DNA from: Burkholderiaceae bacterium 16
Lineage (GTDB): Bacteria; Pseudomonadota; Gammaproteobacteria; Burkholderiales; Burkholderiaceae
Direction: 5' to 3'
Assembly (NCBI GenBank): GCA_000955785.1
Contig: JYOD01000067.1
Location: 1-64,000, forward strand
Length of the DNA: 64,000 bases
Shown: positions 1 to 9,001 of the stretch, in pieces
Numbering within the stretch: position 1 is the first letter of the stretch
How the letters are laid out: each line of letters begins with the position of its first letter
Made by a program: the position numbers and the translations under genes
The notes under the pieces: model-generated
Database searches by the model: none
Told to the model about the DNA's origin: nothing
The model's input: the letters and a program-made list of their open reading frames with translations, nothing else

Positions 1-1618
1 CCTCTGCCGGGATGCGATGACCGGTGGCGACCGCGGCAAGCCGCACAGGGTCCGCGGTAAGGTGGTTGCCACGCCAGACCACGTGCAAGTCGGGCCGCAA
101 CAGCATCAGGTCGCAGCCATACACTTCGCGCGGTGCCTCGTCCTGGATATCGAGAACATCGAGCGGCGCCCCGAGGCTGCGCATGCTGTGCTCAAGTGCT
201 GAGGTGTCAACGCTAGTTCCACCAAGACGAAGCAGCGTGTATCCGTTGCCGATGCGGTCATGCAACGCGCTACCGTCGTTCAGCCAGACGTGTGGCAGAC
301 GAGCACCCGGCCAGGAAGTCGGTCGGTAGCTCATCGCGTCGGGATCGGGGCTCTCGCCGGGCTCCGGCCAGATCAGCGGCGAATCGACGTACCGGTAACC
401 CAGTTCCGTGCCCGACTGCTCATTGACTTTGCGCTGTTCAACCCCGGCGACACGCACCAGATTCGCCCGGGTCTGCGCACCTTCCGGCGTGTCATCGCGG
501 ATATTGGACTTGTAGGTGGCACGCCAGATGCGCTTGCCGTTAGCGGCAAACCGAGAGGCCGCGACATTGCGCGCGCCGATCTGCCGGCGCTCGCGCTGAT
601 ACGATGCAAGCAGGTTCGGACCGCCCCAGCCAGCCAGCGTCCCTGCTAGCTTCCACGACAGGTCCATGGCGTCTCCGACGCCGGTGTTCATTCCAAGACC
701 ACCGGTCGGGATAACCAGATGCGCCGAGTCACCGGCCAGGAACACGCTTCCCGTCCCGTAGCTATCCGCAAGCATGAGATGCTGCGTCCACGCGCCGACG
801 TAAAGCGTCTCGAACTCGATAGGCATGCCGACGGCGCTTTGAAACTTCGCCGGCATCTCCGCGTCCTCGGCAACCACCGAGTGCATGGTGAAATGCCGGC
901 AGTCATCCTGAACCACGATCTGCGTCTCTTGCTCATCCACTACGTGGTAATGCCGCCCGCGCCCCATGGGGATGCGCTCGTAGAGGTCATCGCAGCGGAA
1001 CAGCGCCTGGCGCAGCCGCAGGATATTCGCCTGGCCGCTCAGCGGGATGCCGAGTTGCTTGCGAACCGTACTGCCGCCCCCATCGCAACCGACCAGGTAG
1101 CGAGCGCGGATGACATCTTCGCTGCCGTCGGCATCGACGATGCTGGCACTAACGAAGTCCCCATCCTGAGTGAACGTGGTGAGTTCGCAGCCAAAGCAGA
1201 CGGTCACATTGGGGGTGCGTTCGGCGGCCGACTTCAGGATGGGCTCGAGCGTGTACTGCGAAATGAGTTGATATGGCTCCAGGGGACGGGATCCGTCGTT
1301 GCAAGCCCTGCCTTGCTCCTGCATCACGGCCACGGACGGATACGGACGATGAAGCAGCGGTGGCTCCGCCAGGGAAGTCACGATGAATACATCCATTGGG
1401 TTGTCGCGCGGATAGCCTGCATCGCGGATCTGCTCCGCAATACCAAGCCGGCGGTAAATCTCCATCGTCCGCGCATTGCAGCGCTCCATCTTCGGCAAAC
1501 GGCCAGGCGCCTCGTTGCGCTCGATCACCATGCACCGGATCCCTCTCTGGCCGAGGTCGATGGCGAGCGTCAGTCCAACCGGACCTGCTCCGATGATGAG
1601 AACTTGTGTATCCGTCAT
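1..1618 (-). CDS. FAD-dependent aromatic hydroxylase (MhpA/TfdB-type), C-terminus off the window
   Basis: A flavoprotein monooxygenase of the PHBH/phenol-hydroxylase superfamily, which uses NAD(P)H and O2 to hydroxylate an aromatic ring in the cytoplasm. About 539 codons are present and the frame is open to the left edge, so only the extreme C-terminus is missing. The N-terminus holds the Rossmann motif GAGPVG (about residues 10-15). A DGGGS stretch lies near residue 178. The FAD ribose motif GDSAHLVIP is near residue 296, followed by [15 protein letters not shown]. The start is ATG at 1618, directly before the Rossmann strand as is usual in the family. It diverges from the TPR-SagB gene across a 380-base gap. 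A broken ring-cleavage gene about 4 kb away suggests an older aromatic pathway here. The family call is secure; the substrate (phenol, resorcinol or hydroxyphenylpropionate type) is not. Confidence 0.9.
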   Translation of the reverse strand, partial: MTDTQVLIIGAGPVGLTLAIDLGQRGIRCMVIERNEAPGRLPKMERCNARTMEIYRRLGIAEQIRDAGYPRDNPMDVFIVTSLAEPPLLHRPYPSVAVMQEQGRACNDGSRPLEPYQLISQYTLEPILKSAAERTPNVTVCFGCELTTFTQDGDFVSASIVDADGSEDVIRARYLVGCDGGGSTVRKQLGIPLSGQANILRLRQALFRCDDLYERIPMGRGRHYHVVDEQETQIVVQDDCRHFTMHSVVAEDAEMPAKFQSAVGMPIEFETLYVGAWTQHLMLADSYGTGSVFLAGDSAHLVIPTGGLGMNTGVGDAMDLSWKLAGTLAGWGGPNLLASYQRERRQIGARNVAASRFAANGKRIWRATYKSNIRDDTPEGAQTRANLVRVAGVEQRKVNEQSGTELGYRYVDSPLIWPEPGESPDPDAMSYRPTSWPGARLPHVWLNDGSALHDRIGNGYTLLRLGGTSVDTSALEHSMRSLGAPLDVLDIQDEAPREVYGCDLMLLRPDLHVVWRGNHLTADPVRLAAVATGHRIPAE

Positions 1619-1998
1619 GTCGTTGTCTCCTTCCAGTACCCACTTTTGCGCCGCCGCCTGATGTATCATCTGGCGGACTATATATTTCATTTTTAACAAC
1701 TCTAACTATCCGATGAACGACTGTCAAGCACACGGCCGAGCGATAACGCGCTCGACGTCCGCGCGCATGAGCATGAAGCTACCTTCGGCAGCATCGCTGT
1801 ATTTGGGACCGGCGTATCAGAGCCGGCGGCTTTCCCAATTGCGCGGCCGCCGACAGCAACGCATATACGAGTCGCAACCCTTTACCTGGACGGCTTCTCC
1901 CAAGAGAATGGCGAATCGCGGCATGAAGACGACGACAGATGGCTCTCAGCCATGGCTAACTATGGGCGCGAGGGCAATGTTTCATTGGGCACTATTGG
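1619..1998. promoter_or_regulatory. Divergent intergenic region between hydroxylase and TPR-SagB gene
   Basis: A 380-base gap between two diverging genes, so it must hold both promoters. An AT-rich patch at about 1670-1705, with tatata and runs of T and A, is the best promoter candidate for the leftward hydroxylase. A 97-codon rightward frame from 1713 has no recognisable content, and I do not call it. No clear operator dyad was seen. Confidence 0.4.
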
Positions 1999-4620
1999 AT
2001 GGTTAGCATGGGAAGACGCAAGTTGAGCGGCATGCGCGGCATCGAGGCGCCCGAGGTTGCACGAAAGAGCAAAGGGACCAACCCGGGCGGGCAGAGGGCA
2101 ATCGGGAGCGGGGCACCGCGGGAGTGGTACATCCCGGATTGCAAACGAGGACAAGCCCTGTTGGATAGCGCGCAGGTGGGGCAGGCAATGGAGGTGTTTC
2201 AAGCCATCCTTGCCCGGCTCGATCAAGCTTCGCAGTTCGAGCGGGCTGTGATACTCGGGCGGCTCGCCCGATGTCTATATCTGAGCGCACGTGCCGATGC
2301 GGCAGTCGAGCGGCTCCGTGAAGCCATCGCTATTGCCGAAGTACTCGCTCCCACCGACGGCGTGAAGAGCCTGCGGGGCACTCTGCAATCCGGACTGGGA
2401 GACGCGCTCCAGGCAACCGGCCGGCACGGCGAAGCACGCAAAGCGTACACAGCAGCACTGGCTGTTGCCGAGGGGCTTGGAAATCTGCGGAGCCAGGGCA
2501 TCGATCTGGGACACCTCGGCGCGCTCTTCTTAGCGGAAGGCAAGCTGGAGGAAGCTCGGAAGCACTACCTTGCAGCACTCCCGTTGTTTGAGCGGGTTCA
2601 AGAGCGGGGCATGGAAGCGGTAGTCCGGTACCAGCTCGGCAGATTGCTACAGGAACAACGGCAATTGGCTGAGGCCGATTTGCACTATAGGGAAGCGGCT
2701 CGTCTTTCGGAAGCAACCGGAAATCCGGCCAAAGCCGGCCTGATCTGGAGCGAACTGGCCACGCTCCACCAAGGGGCCGGCCATCCGGGGACGGTGGAAC
2801 TGTGTCGTCGAAAGGCAATTGAAATGGCGCGTATGTCTGGCGACTCCCTTCAGCTATTGCGTGATCTGGTAAAACTTGCCGAATTCCAAAACAACCCCCT
2901 GAGGCGACCTGTTGAGGCTCGCCGATCGGCAGAAGAGGCGCTCGCGGTAGCGCAGACGCTCGATCCAGCGATCGCCGATGTCTGGCACGCATATGGCATC
3001 CTCGGAGACATCGCCGCAACCGAGGCCGCGATCACCGCGGATAGCCAACGGAAAGCCATACTGTTTGTACAGGCCAACGACTTTCAAGAGCTTAGGCGAC
3101 GCGCGCCCGGAATTTTCGCCACGCTCGCCCGACTGGATGCAGCACCTAGCTGCGGCCGAGCCGTGATCCTTGGCCGCCTTGGTCGTTGTTTCCTGGTAGC
3201 CGGGCGGCCCGACCTGGCGGTGGCGCACTTTCTGGAGGCCATCGATATCACGGAGATGCTTCCGGCCAGTGAAGTCTTGAGGAGCTTGCGCGGCACCTTC
3301 CACTCGGAACTCGGAGAGGTACGCTGCGCGATCGGCCAGTCCGACGCATCGAGGGAGGCATCCGACCGGACCGCCACGCTTCATCGGGACTCACTTCCCA
3401 CGGCCAACGCTGGCGGCTGCAGCATCGCACTGTCGGCGGGCTTCTCGGTCACCCTTGAGGAAGAACTGCTCATTGATTTCGCTTTCGACACAGACCTGCT
3501 TGTCGACGGACCACGCGAGCGGAGCCTCCAAACGTGGGCCGGAGAGCCGAATCCTCTCGCCAGGAACGTGCGCCCCATGATGATGCCGTGCACGCGCAAT
3601 TGGACGGATGAGAATGGCGCCGTTCATTTTGCGCTTTCGCTGCAAGAACCGACCTTCGAACGACATCCCGGTTGCACTGTCATACGGCGAACCCGCCGCG
3701 ACGTGGTACTAGCGGGCAGCCCATCTATTCTCTTCCGGCTGATCCGAGAAATGGATGGAACCGCCACCGTTGAGGAACTCATCTCGCGGATCCAACCCGT
3801 TGAGCGCGGCATCGCCTTGCATATGCTAGCCGTGCTGGCTGCCACGGGCGCGGTCGACGTGTCCGGCCGGCCAATCGGTCGGCTACTTCATAAGGCAACC
3901 AAGAAGGGAGTCCTGCCAGGTGGCGGGTTGGAGGGCGACGACATCTTACGGCTGACTACCGACGGAAATTACCGGGAGTTCCCGGACTCGCCCAGGATTG
4001 CAATTGGTCAATCGATCCCCGAGCCTCTCCGCGCATTCCACACGCTCACCCGTGCGCGCCGATCGCAACGGGGCTACCTCGGTCTCCCGCTGACGCGGAG
4101 TGCATTTGACGCAATCCTCGACACTGCGTGCGGGGTGACAGGGTCTCTGGCGTGGGCGGGACGCGAGTCCAAACTTCGCGCGTATCCTTCCAGCGGGGGA
4201 CTTTACGCAGTGGAGATTTATCCTATCGCCCTTCGTGTGGAAGGCCTGGACCAGGCGGTATACCACTATCTAGCGACCGAGAATGCACTGGAGAAGGTCA
4301 AGCCAATCGATCGGGATCAGGTCGTGGATACGATGCTTCCGGTCGAGAGAGAGATGACTGCTGGAGCCGCTGCCATGATCTGCATGACAGGCTTCTTCCC
4401 TCGACATGAACGGAAATATGGCGAGGGTGGCCACCGTATGCTGGTGGCGGAAGTGGGGCATATCGCCCAGAACCTGGTCCTTGCAGCGACAGCTTTGGGA
4501 CTGAGCGCACGACCTTGCGGAGGCGTATTCGACGATTTGATGAATCACGCCCTCGGGCTTGACATAGCGCAGGAGCAGTTCATGCTGTCGGTCCTTATTG
4601 GGCACGCTGGTGGAAAATGA
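1999..4620 (+). CDS. TPR-repeat protein fused to a SagB/ThcOx-type nitroreductase domain
   Basis: An 873-residue fusion. The first 420 or so residues are helical TPR-like repeats with a recurring A..LG.L....G...A..HY pattern; a second block restarts near residue 350. A middle segment (about 450-640) includes a winged-helix-like stretch, TVEELI...LAATGAVDV. The C-terminal 200 residues are an FMN-dependent SagB/McbC-family oxidoreductase: RRSQRGY near 687, YPSSGGLYAVEIYP near 727, a YHY motif, and AEVGHIAQNLVLAA near 816. Family members oxidise azolines to azoles in peptide natural products, but many homologues are orphans of unknown role. No YcaO cyclodehydratase, E1-like partner or precursor peptide was recognised nearby. 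ATG at 1999 is the first plausible start, but an in-frame ATG at 2008 is equally possible and no strong ribosome site decides. The domain call is firm; the substrate is unknown. Confidence 0.85.
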   Translation: MVSMGRRKLSGMRGIEAPEVARKSKGTNPGGQRAIGSGAPREWYIPDCKRGQALLDSAQVGQAMEVFQAILARLDQASQFERAVILGRLARCLYLSARADAAVERLREAIAIAEVLAPTDGVKSLRGTLQSGLGDALQATGRHGEARKAYTAALAVAEGLGNLRSQGIDLGHLGALFLAEGKLEEARKHYLAALPLFERVQERGMEAVVRYQLGRLLQEQRQLAEADLHYREAARLSEATGNPAKAGLIWSELATLHQGAGHPGTVELCRRKAIEMARMSGDSLQLLRDLVKLAEFQNNPLRRPVEARRSAEEALAVAQTLDPAIADVWHAYGILGDIAATEAAITADSQRKAILFVQANDFQELRRRAPGIFATLARLDAAPSCGRAVILGRLGRCFLVAGRPDLAVAHFLEAIDITEMLPASEVLRSLRGTFHSELGEVRCAIGQSDASREASDRTATLHRDSLPTANAGGCSIALSAGFSVTLEEELLIDFAFDTDLLVDGPRERSLQTWAGEPNPLARNVRPMMMPCTRNWTDENGAVHFALSLQEPTFERHPGCTVIRRTRRDVVLAGSPSILFRLIREMDGTATVEELISRIQPVERGIALHMLAVLAATGAVDVSGRPIGRLLHKATKKGVLPGGGLEGDDILRLTTDGNYREFPDSPRIAIGQSIPEPLRAFHTLTRARRSQRGYLGLPLTRSAFDAILDTACGVTGSLAWAGRESKLRAYPSSGGLYAVEIYPIALRVEGLDQAVYHYLATENALEKVKPIDRDQVVDTMLPVEREMTAGAAAMICMTGFFPRHERKYGEGGHRMLVAEVGHIAQNLVLAATALGLSARPCGGVFDDLMNHALGLDIAQEQFMLSVLIGHAGGK

Positions 4621-4658
4621 TAGATATCCACCTGCACCCACCATCACTACCATCCGGT

Positions 4659-4681
4659 ATTGAGCCTGCAACGGGCTCAAT
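4659..4681. terminator. Hairpin between convergent genes
   Basis: ATTGAGCC and GGCTCAAT form a perfect 8-bp stem with a 7-base loop (TGCAACG). It lies 39 bases after the TPR-SagB stop and about 120 bases from the end of the convergent IclR gene. There is no T-tract on either side, so if it terminates transcription it may be weak or factor-dependent. Confidence 0.4.
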
Positions 4682-4802
4682 GCCGATAGAACATGCCAGA
4701 AGGTGGCGTCGGCAGTGGGTGCGGTGCCAGACGGTTTGAAAGCGAAATGCGTGCAAATTCGCCTCTCGATCTGGCTGCCAGCCACGCCACCAAGACCAAT
4801 AG

Positions 4803-5567
4803 CTATTGAGCGTTGCCTTGCAGATTAGCGAACATCCTGGTGCTACCAAGTACAGAAGACACCCTCGCTGCCGTGGAGAGCACAAGCTCGACGTAATGAT
4901 TCTGTAGTGTTTTTGTGAGCCGCGCCTGTGGCATTGCAAGCGCCAGCGACCCCACAACCTTCTCCTCGCTATCGAAGATCGGCGCCGCAATTGAGGCGCC
5001 GCCGGCAATCAGCTCTCCAAGAGAGATGCAGTACATCTTGCGCCGTATCGTTCTAAGCGCAGCCTGCAGTTCCTCGCGGGCTTGTTGCTGGGGTAATACC
5101 TGGAGAATCTCATCGATCGCCGTTTCCGAGAGGAAAGCAAGAATCGCCTTGCCAGGGGCACCAACATGAAGCGGTCGAACACTAATGCCCGGCGCGTAGG
5201 ACAACGGGTTCTTGCTGCGGAGCTCCTGGACGCACTCACGTCTGTTATCGCCCTGGAACACGAAGAGCGAGACCGTCTCGCTCGATGTTTCCCATAGTTC
5301 TTCCAGGAAGGGCTGAGTCACCCGAACGAAATCCGTCGCAGACAGGAACGCATTCGCCAAATCCACTGCACGGTGAGTGAGCTGATACGTACGAGGATCG
5401 CCGAAAGAGCGCAGCAGCCCTTTCTTCTCCAGTGTATTCAAAAGACGATATAGCGTCGGGCGACTAAGTGGGACAGCAGCCTCGATTTTCGAAATCCCCA
5501 TCGATGGTGTTTCGATAAAGCTAAGCAGGATGTCCAGAGCCCGCTCGACCGAGCGTACACTATCCAA
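4803..5567 (-). CDS. IclR-family transcriptional regulator
   Basis: A 254-residue cytoplasmic regulator. An N-terminal winged helix-turn-helix (about residues 5-65) begins SVERALDIL and contains SRPTLYRLLNTLEKKGLL. The C-terminal IclR effector domain (about 80-245) has the family's typical GAPGKAILAFL and GELIAGGASIAAPIFD segments. Length and order are normal for the family. The gene is convergent with the TPR-SagB gene. Just upstream of its start lie three tandem 12-base repeats, a possible autoregulatory site. IclR proteins commonly control aromatic and carboxylic acid catabolism, which fits the hydroxylase and the broken dioxygenase nearby. The target is inferred only from position. Confidence 0.93.
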   Translation of the reverse strand: MDSVRSVERALDILLSFIETPSMGISKIEAAVPLSRPTLYRLLNTLEKKGLLRSFGDPRTYQLTHRAVDLANAFLSATDFVRVTQPFLEELWETSSETVSLFVFQGDNRRECVQELRSKNPLSYAPGISVRPLHVGAPGKAILAFLSETAIDEILQVLPQQQAREELQAALRTIRRKMYCISLGELIAGGASIAAPIFDSEEKVVGSLALAMPQARLTKTLQNHYVELVLSTAARVSSVLGSTRMFANLQGNAQ

Positions 5568-5597
5568 ACGATATCCCCTATTTGTAGAGCCCGACTA

Positions 5598-5633
5598 TCT
5601 TTCGGCTCATGTTTTGGCTCATGTTTCGGCTCA
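5598..5633 (-). repeat. Three tandem 12-base repeats upstream of the IclR gene
   Basis: Read on the minus strand, TGAGCCGAAACA, TGAGCCAAAACA and TGAGCCGAAAGA follow one another without gaps, 31 to 66 bases before the IclR start codon. Spacing of 12 bases puts each copy just over one helical turn apart. The position fits an operator array in the promoter of this gene, but binding is inference. Confidence 0.5.
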
Positions 5634-5789
5634 CGACAAGTGGGGCCGCAGTGCCGCCTCCCCCCCCGTAACCAACTCTCTTTCATGACTAACTGAGCTT
5701 GTTCCGAACCAGGCTCTCATTCGTCCGTCAAATTTTAGTTCCGGTCCTCGCCGACGCCGAGGCTTAACCACTGTCGTAGCGGTACAGAC

Positions 5790-6240
5790 CGGGTGCCATT
5801 GTGCCAGAACCATGGCTGCGGCTCCACTTTCACCTGCCGCCTCCCCTATCCGCCCGCCACTCTGAAGCCGCACTCCCATGGCCAACCACGCCCGCTCGGG
5901 GATATGGTCAATGTGAGCGACGTACTCGCAGAAGGATGAGTCCCACGGGTCTCTTGCATAGTAGAAGTAGTTGGGGCCAGGAATGTGCATGCCAACGCGC
6001 GAGTTGTCGCAAAGCCTGCAGCTTGCATCTGGGTCGCACCACGTCCCACGTCGTCCATGTCTGGAACCTCCCAGGAACTGGGATGCCGCCCTGTCACCGA
6101 GGACGCCGCAAAGGCGACGATGTGATGGTCGCTTCGGTGCCTTGCATGCATATACCCGATCAACTCGTCCGCGCCGCCGGTGACTCGCATACCGGGCCCT
6201 TGTGTCTTTCAGCAAGTGTATGCCGGGGTGCGAAGAGTAG
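5790..6240 (-). pseudogene. Frameshifted extradiol (VOC) dioxygenase remnant
   Basis: Only the second half of a type I extradiol dioxygenase can be read, and it is split between two frames. One frame (about 6235-5990) reads GMRVTGGADELIGYMHARH, then SDHHIVAFAASS and SSWEVPDMDDVGRGATQMQAAGF, where the second iron-binding His region of the family would lie. The next frame (about 5995-5850) reads GMHIPGPNYFYYARDPWD followed by CEYVAHIDHIPERA, which carries the expected Glu ligand in EY. The first domain is missing or unreadable. It is therefore a decayed gene. It sits between an IclR and a LysR regulator, close to an aromatic hydroxylase, so it may be the lost ring-cleavage step of that pathway. 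Confidence 0.75.
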
Positions 6241-6402
6241 CGTCGGAACACCGCCTCTACGTACATCTTGTCGAAAGCAGCGTTCTTAGCTACCGAACAA
6301 TGCCCCTCCGGGGACCGGGATGCGCAATCATCAGGGCGATTGCTGAACGCAATCGACCTTGGGTATCCTATGGACCCAACGCATCCCTCTCTATACATTC
6401 GC

Positions 6403-7329
6403 ATGCAGCTAAGAACGGACGAACTTGAAGCTTTCCTGTTGGTTGTTGAGCAAGGCAGCGTCAGCGGGGCCGCCCGTCACCTCAATTTATCGAAATCCGT
6501 AATCAGCAAGCGATTAAGTGACCTGGAGCGTACGCTCGGCGTTTTGCTCCTTCAACGCTCGACGCGACGCGTTCAGCCCACGGAGAATGGGGCAAGATTC
6601 TATGAAGAGACGCGCTCGGCATTGGCGCAACTCACGCGCGCGGCCGAGACCATTTCCCAGAACTCACAGGAGTTGTGCGGCGAATTGCGAATTCTTGCTC
6701 CCATGAGCTTTGGCACGCTCTGGCTCTCTCCACTCCTGTCCCGGTTCGCAGCCGCGAATCCAAAGCTCAATCTGATCGTCGAGCTCGACGACCGGCTCGT
6801 CGATACCGAACATGCGCGGTTTGATGTGGCGATCCGGGTGACGCGCCTGGGCGACACTGCGATGATCGCAAGGAAGCTTGCGGCAAGTCGCAGGATCGTT
6901 TGCTGCAGCCCAGCATACGCGCAGCTAGCGGGGCTTCCCAAGACGCTGGACGACATCACACGCCATGCCTGCCTGATTTATAGCAACGCGCCGCCCGGCC
7001 AGATCTGGGCGTTCCAGGGTCCGACACCCCGGTCCGCCCCGAGAGTGGTCACGCCGCGGGGTCAGTTCACCGCGAACAATGGCGAGGTGCTGAGGGATGC
7101 AGCGACAGCTGGACACGGGCTGGCCGTGCTGCCGCTCTTCATCGTGGCCGACGACATTCGGGCAGGCCGTCTTATCAATGCGCTACCCAACGAGACGCCG
7201 CTGGACGACGGCATCTTTGCCGTCTATCAACGCACCCCGTTTGTCTCGCACAAGCTGAAGGCACTTATCCTGTTCCTGCAACACTCACTGTCGCCGCCGC
7301 CCTGGGAGGAGCCGGGGCATCAGGAATAG
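6403..7329 (+). CDS. LysR-family transcriptional regulator
   Basis: A 308-residue LysR-type regulator. The start is taken as the ATG at 6403, MQLRTDELEAFLLVVEQGS, because the family's DNA-binding domain begins there; an in-frame start 45 codons upstream would add sequence unlike the family. The helix-turn-helix spans about residues 15-40 (SGAARHLNLSKSVISKRL). The substrate-binding domain runs from about 90 to 290 and is of the CrgA-like group, with GELRILAPMSFG and PPGQIWAF. It is followed on the same strand, 132 bases later, by an outer-membrane protein gene that it may control; LysR genes more often regulate a divergent neighbour, which here is only the dioxygenase remnant. Confidence 0.92.
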   Translation: MQLRTDELEAFLLVVEQGSVSGAARHLNLSKSVISKRLSDLERTLGVLLLQRSTRRVQPTENGARFYEETRSALAQLTRAAETISQNSQELCGELRILAPMSFGTLWLSPLLSRFAAANPKLNLIVELDDRLVDTEHARFDVAIRVTRLGDTAMIARKLAASRRIVCCSPAYAQLAGLPKTLDDITRHACLIYSNAPPGQIWAFQGPTPRSAPRVVTPRGQFTANNGEVLRDAATAGHGLAVLPLFIVADDIRAGRLINALPNETPLDDGIFAVYQRTPFVSHKLKALILFLQHSLSPPPWEEPGHQE

Positions 7330-7461
7330 CCGACGGCATCATTGCCTTGCGGCTGTTCGAAGGCCAGCCTAACCTTGTGCTCATAGGCGAAATCCTGCCG
7401 TGGCGGCAGGCTTCCAACTGACGAACGGAATTCGAACCACGGGTCGGTAGTCAGGAATGAC

Positions 7462-8934
7462 ATGAGCACGGGAGCACTCCCCAAACGAAGTCGCCGGCTA
7501 CGTCCGGCCACCCGTTCCGGCTTCAGTAGGGTGGCTGGCGTGATGCTTGCCGCCCTGGCCACCGCTCTTGAGATGACCTGCGCCGCCGCCCAGCAGTCTT
7601 CTCCGGCTGCCGCCACCGCGCCCGCCTACAAGCTGATGCGCTACGACGAGGACTACAGCTACCTGCAAGACCCCGCCAGACGGAGCGACTTCTGGGATCC
7701 CGTCAAGTACATCCCGATCAGCGCGTCTGGCTGGTTCATCAGTTTCGGCGGCGAAGTGCGGGAACGCTTCGAAGATTACACGGCGGCGAATTTTGGCGTG
7801 CCGGGCAAACAGGGCGACAGTTACCTGCTGCATCGCGCCCTGCTCCATGCCGATCTGCATGCGGGTGAATTCGTTCGCGGCTTCGTGCAGCTTGGCAATC
7901 AGCTGGCGCCCGGCAAGGATAACGCGGCCCCGCCCTATAGTGACCGGCTCGACGTGCAACAGGCCTTCGTTGACGTGCGGTTTCCGTTGCAGGAACGTCT
8001 GGCCGATGACCCGTTCCTGCGGATTGGGCGCCAGGAAATGGCATTGGGTGCACAGCGACTGATCTCGATCCGGGACGCGCCGAATGTACGGCGCGCCTTC
8101 GATGGCGCCCGCCTGGGCGCAACGGTCGACCAGGTTCGCGTCGACGCCTTCGCCACGCGCCCGGTACTGTTGCGGGACGGCGTTTTCGATGACCGGCCCA
8201 ACCATGCGCAGGGGTTCTGGGGCGCCTACGCGACGGTAGCGGACAGCGTCATACCCCACTCCGGCTTCGATCTCTACTATCTTGGTTTCGAGAACGACCA
8301 CGCGCTGTTTAGCACCGGCACGGGCGTGGAGCGAAGGCATTCGATCGGCGCACGCGTCTTCGGCCACCACGGACCCTGGGACTGGGATTGGGAAACGCTC
8401 GGCCAGTTCGGATCCTTCTCCCAGCGGCAGATCCGGGCATGGGGATTTTCAACCGATACCGGCTACACGCTGGCGGCTTACGACTGGAAGCCCAGGGGCG
8501 GAGTCAAGGCGACCATGGGCAGTGGCGACCGGAACCCCCACGACGGAACGCTTGGCACATACGACGGACTCTTTCCAAAGCTCGCGTATTTCAATCAGGC
8601 TGGGCTGATCGGGGCCTCCAACGTGATCGATATACAGCCATCGCTGACCCTGCACCCGGTCCCTGCCCTGAAGCTCACGCTGGCCTGCGATTTCATCTGG
8701 CGAGCGACAACCCACGATGCCGTCTACACCTCCGTGGGCATACCGATCGCGGGTACTGCAGGACACCCGGGCCAGTACAGCAGCAGCCAGTTTTCAGTCG
8801 ATGCGGCCTGGCAGGCAAATCGCCATATTCTCCTCAATGCCGGCCTTGTCTATGTGGACGTTTCCAAGGCCTTGAGCACAGTGGGCGGGCACAACACAAC
8901 GTTCACCTATATCGCGGCCAGCTACACGTTCTGA
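7462..8934 (+). CDS. Alginate-export (AlgE-like) family outer-membrane protein
   Basis: A 490-residue protein with a long basic N-region followed by a hydrophobic stretch (GVMLAALATALEMTCAAAQQ) that looks like a Sec signal peptide. The mature part begins YKLMRYDEDYSYLQDP and GWFISFGGEVRERFEDY, typical of the Alginate_exp barrel family. It ends on an aromatic residue in TFTYIAASYTF, as outer-membrane beta-barrels usually do. Members of this family are often found with catabolic genes and act as passive channels, so alginate need not be the substrate. It lies 132 bases after the LysR gene. ATG at 7462 is the assigned start. Confidence 0.85.
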   Translation: MSTGALPKRSRRLRPATRSGFSRVAGVMLAALATALEMTCAAAQQSSPAAATAPAYKLMRYDEDYSYLQDPARRSDFWDPVKYIPISASGWFISFGGEVRERFEDYTAANFGVPGKQGDSYLLHRALLHADLHAGEFVRGFVQLGNQLAPGKDNAAPPYSDRLDVQQAFVDVRFPLQERLADDPFLRIGRQEMALGAQRLISIRDAPNVRRAFDGARLGATVDQVRVDAFATRPVLLRDGVFDDRPNHAQGFWGAYATVADSVIPHSGFDLYYLGFENDHALFSTGTGVERRHSIGARVFGHHGPWDWDWETLGQFGSFSQRQIRAWGFSTDTGYTLAAYDWKPRGGVKATMGSGDRNPHDGTLGTYDGLFPKLAYFNQAGLIGASNVIDIQPSLTLHPVPALKLTLACDFIWRATTHDAVYTSVGIPIAGTAGHPGQYSSSQFSVDAAWQANRHILLNAGLVYVDVSKALSTVGGHNTTFTYIAASYTF

Positions 8935-8959
8935 CCGTGTCGGGCGCTGCGCAAATGCA

Positions 8960-8977
8960 TGGCGCTAGGCAGCGCCA
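8960..8977. terminator. Hairpin between convergent outer-membrane protein and aceE
   Basis: TGGCGCT AGGC AGCGCCA is a perfect 7-bp stem with a 4-base loop in the 67-base gap between two convergent genes. It could serve both strands. No T-tract follows in either direction. Confidence 0.5.
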
Positions 8978-9001
8978 GGCGACATACACCCGCCGGCCCG
9001 A

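Noticed and set aside
719-1696. A 325-codon plus-strand frame over the hydroxylase
   Set aside because: The minus strand shows the complete FAD monooxygenase motif set in one continuous frame from 1618 to the window edge.
1713-2006. A 97-codon plus-strand frame before the TPR-SagB gene
   Set aside because: No recognisable sequence and no good ribosome site; it lies in a divergent promoter region.
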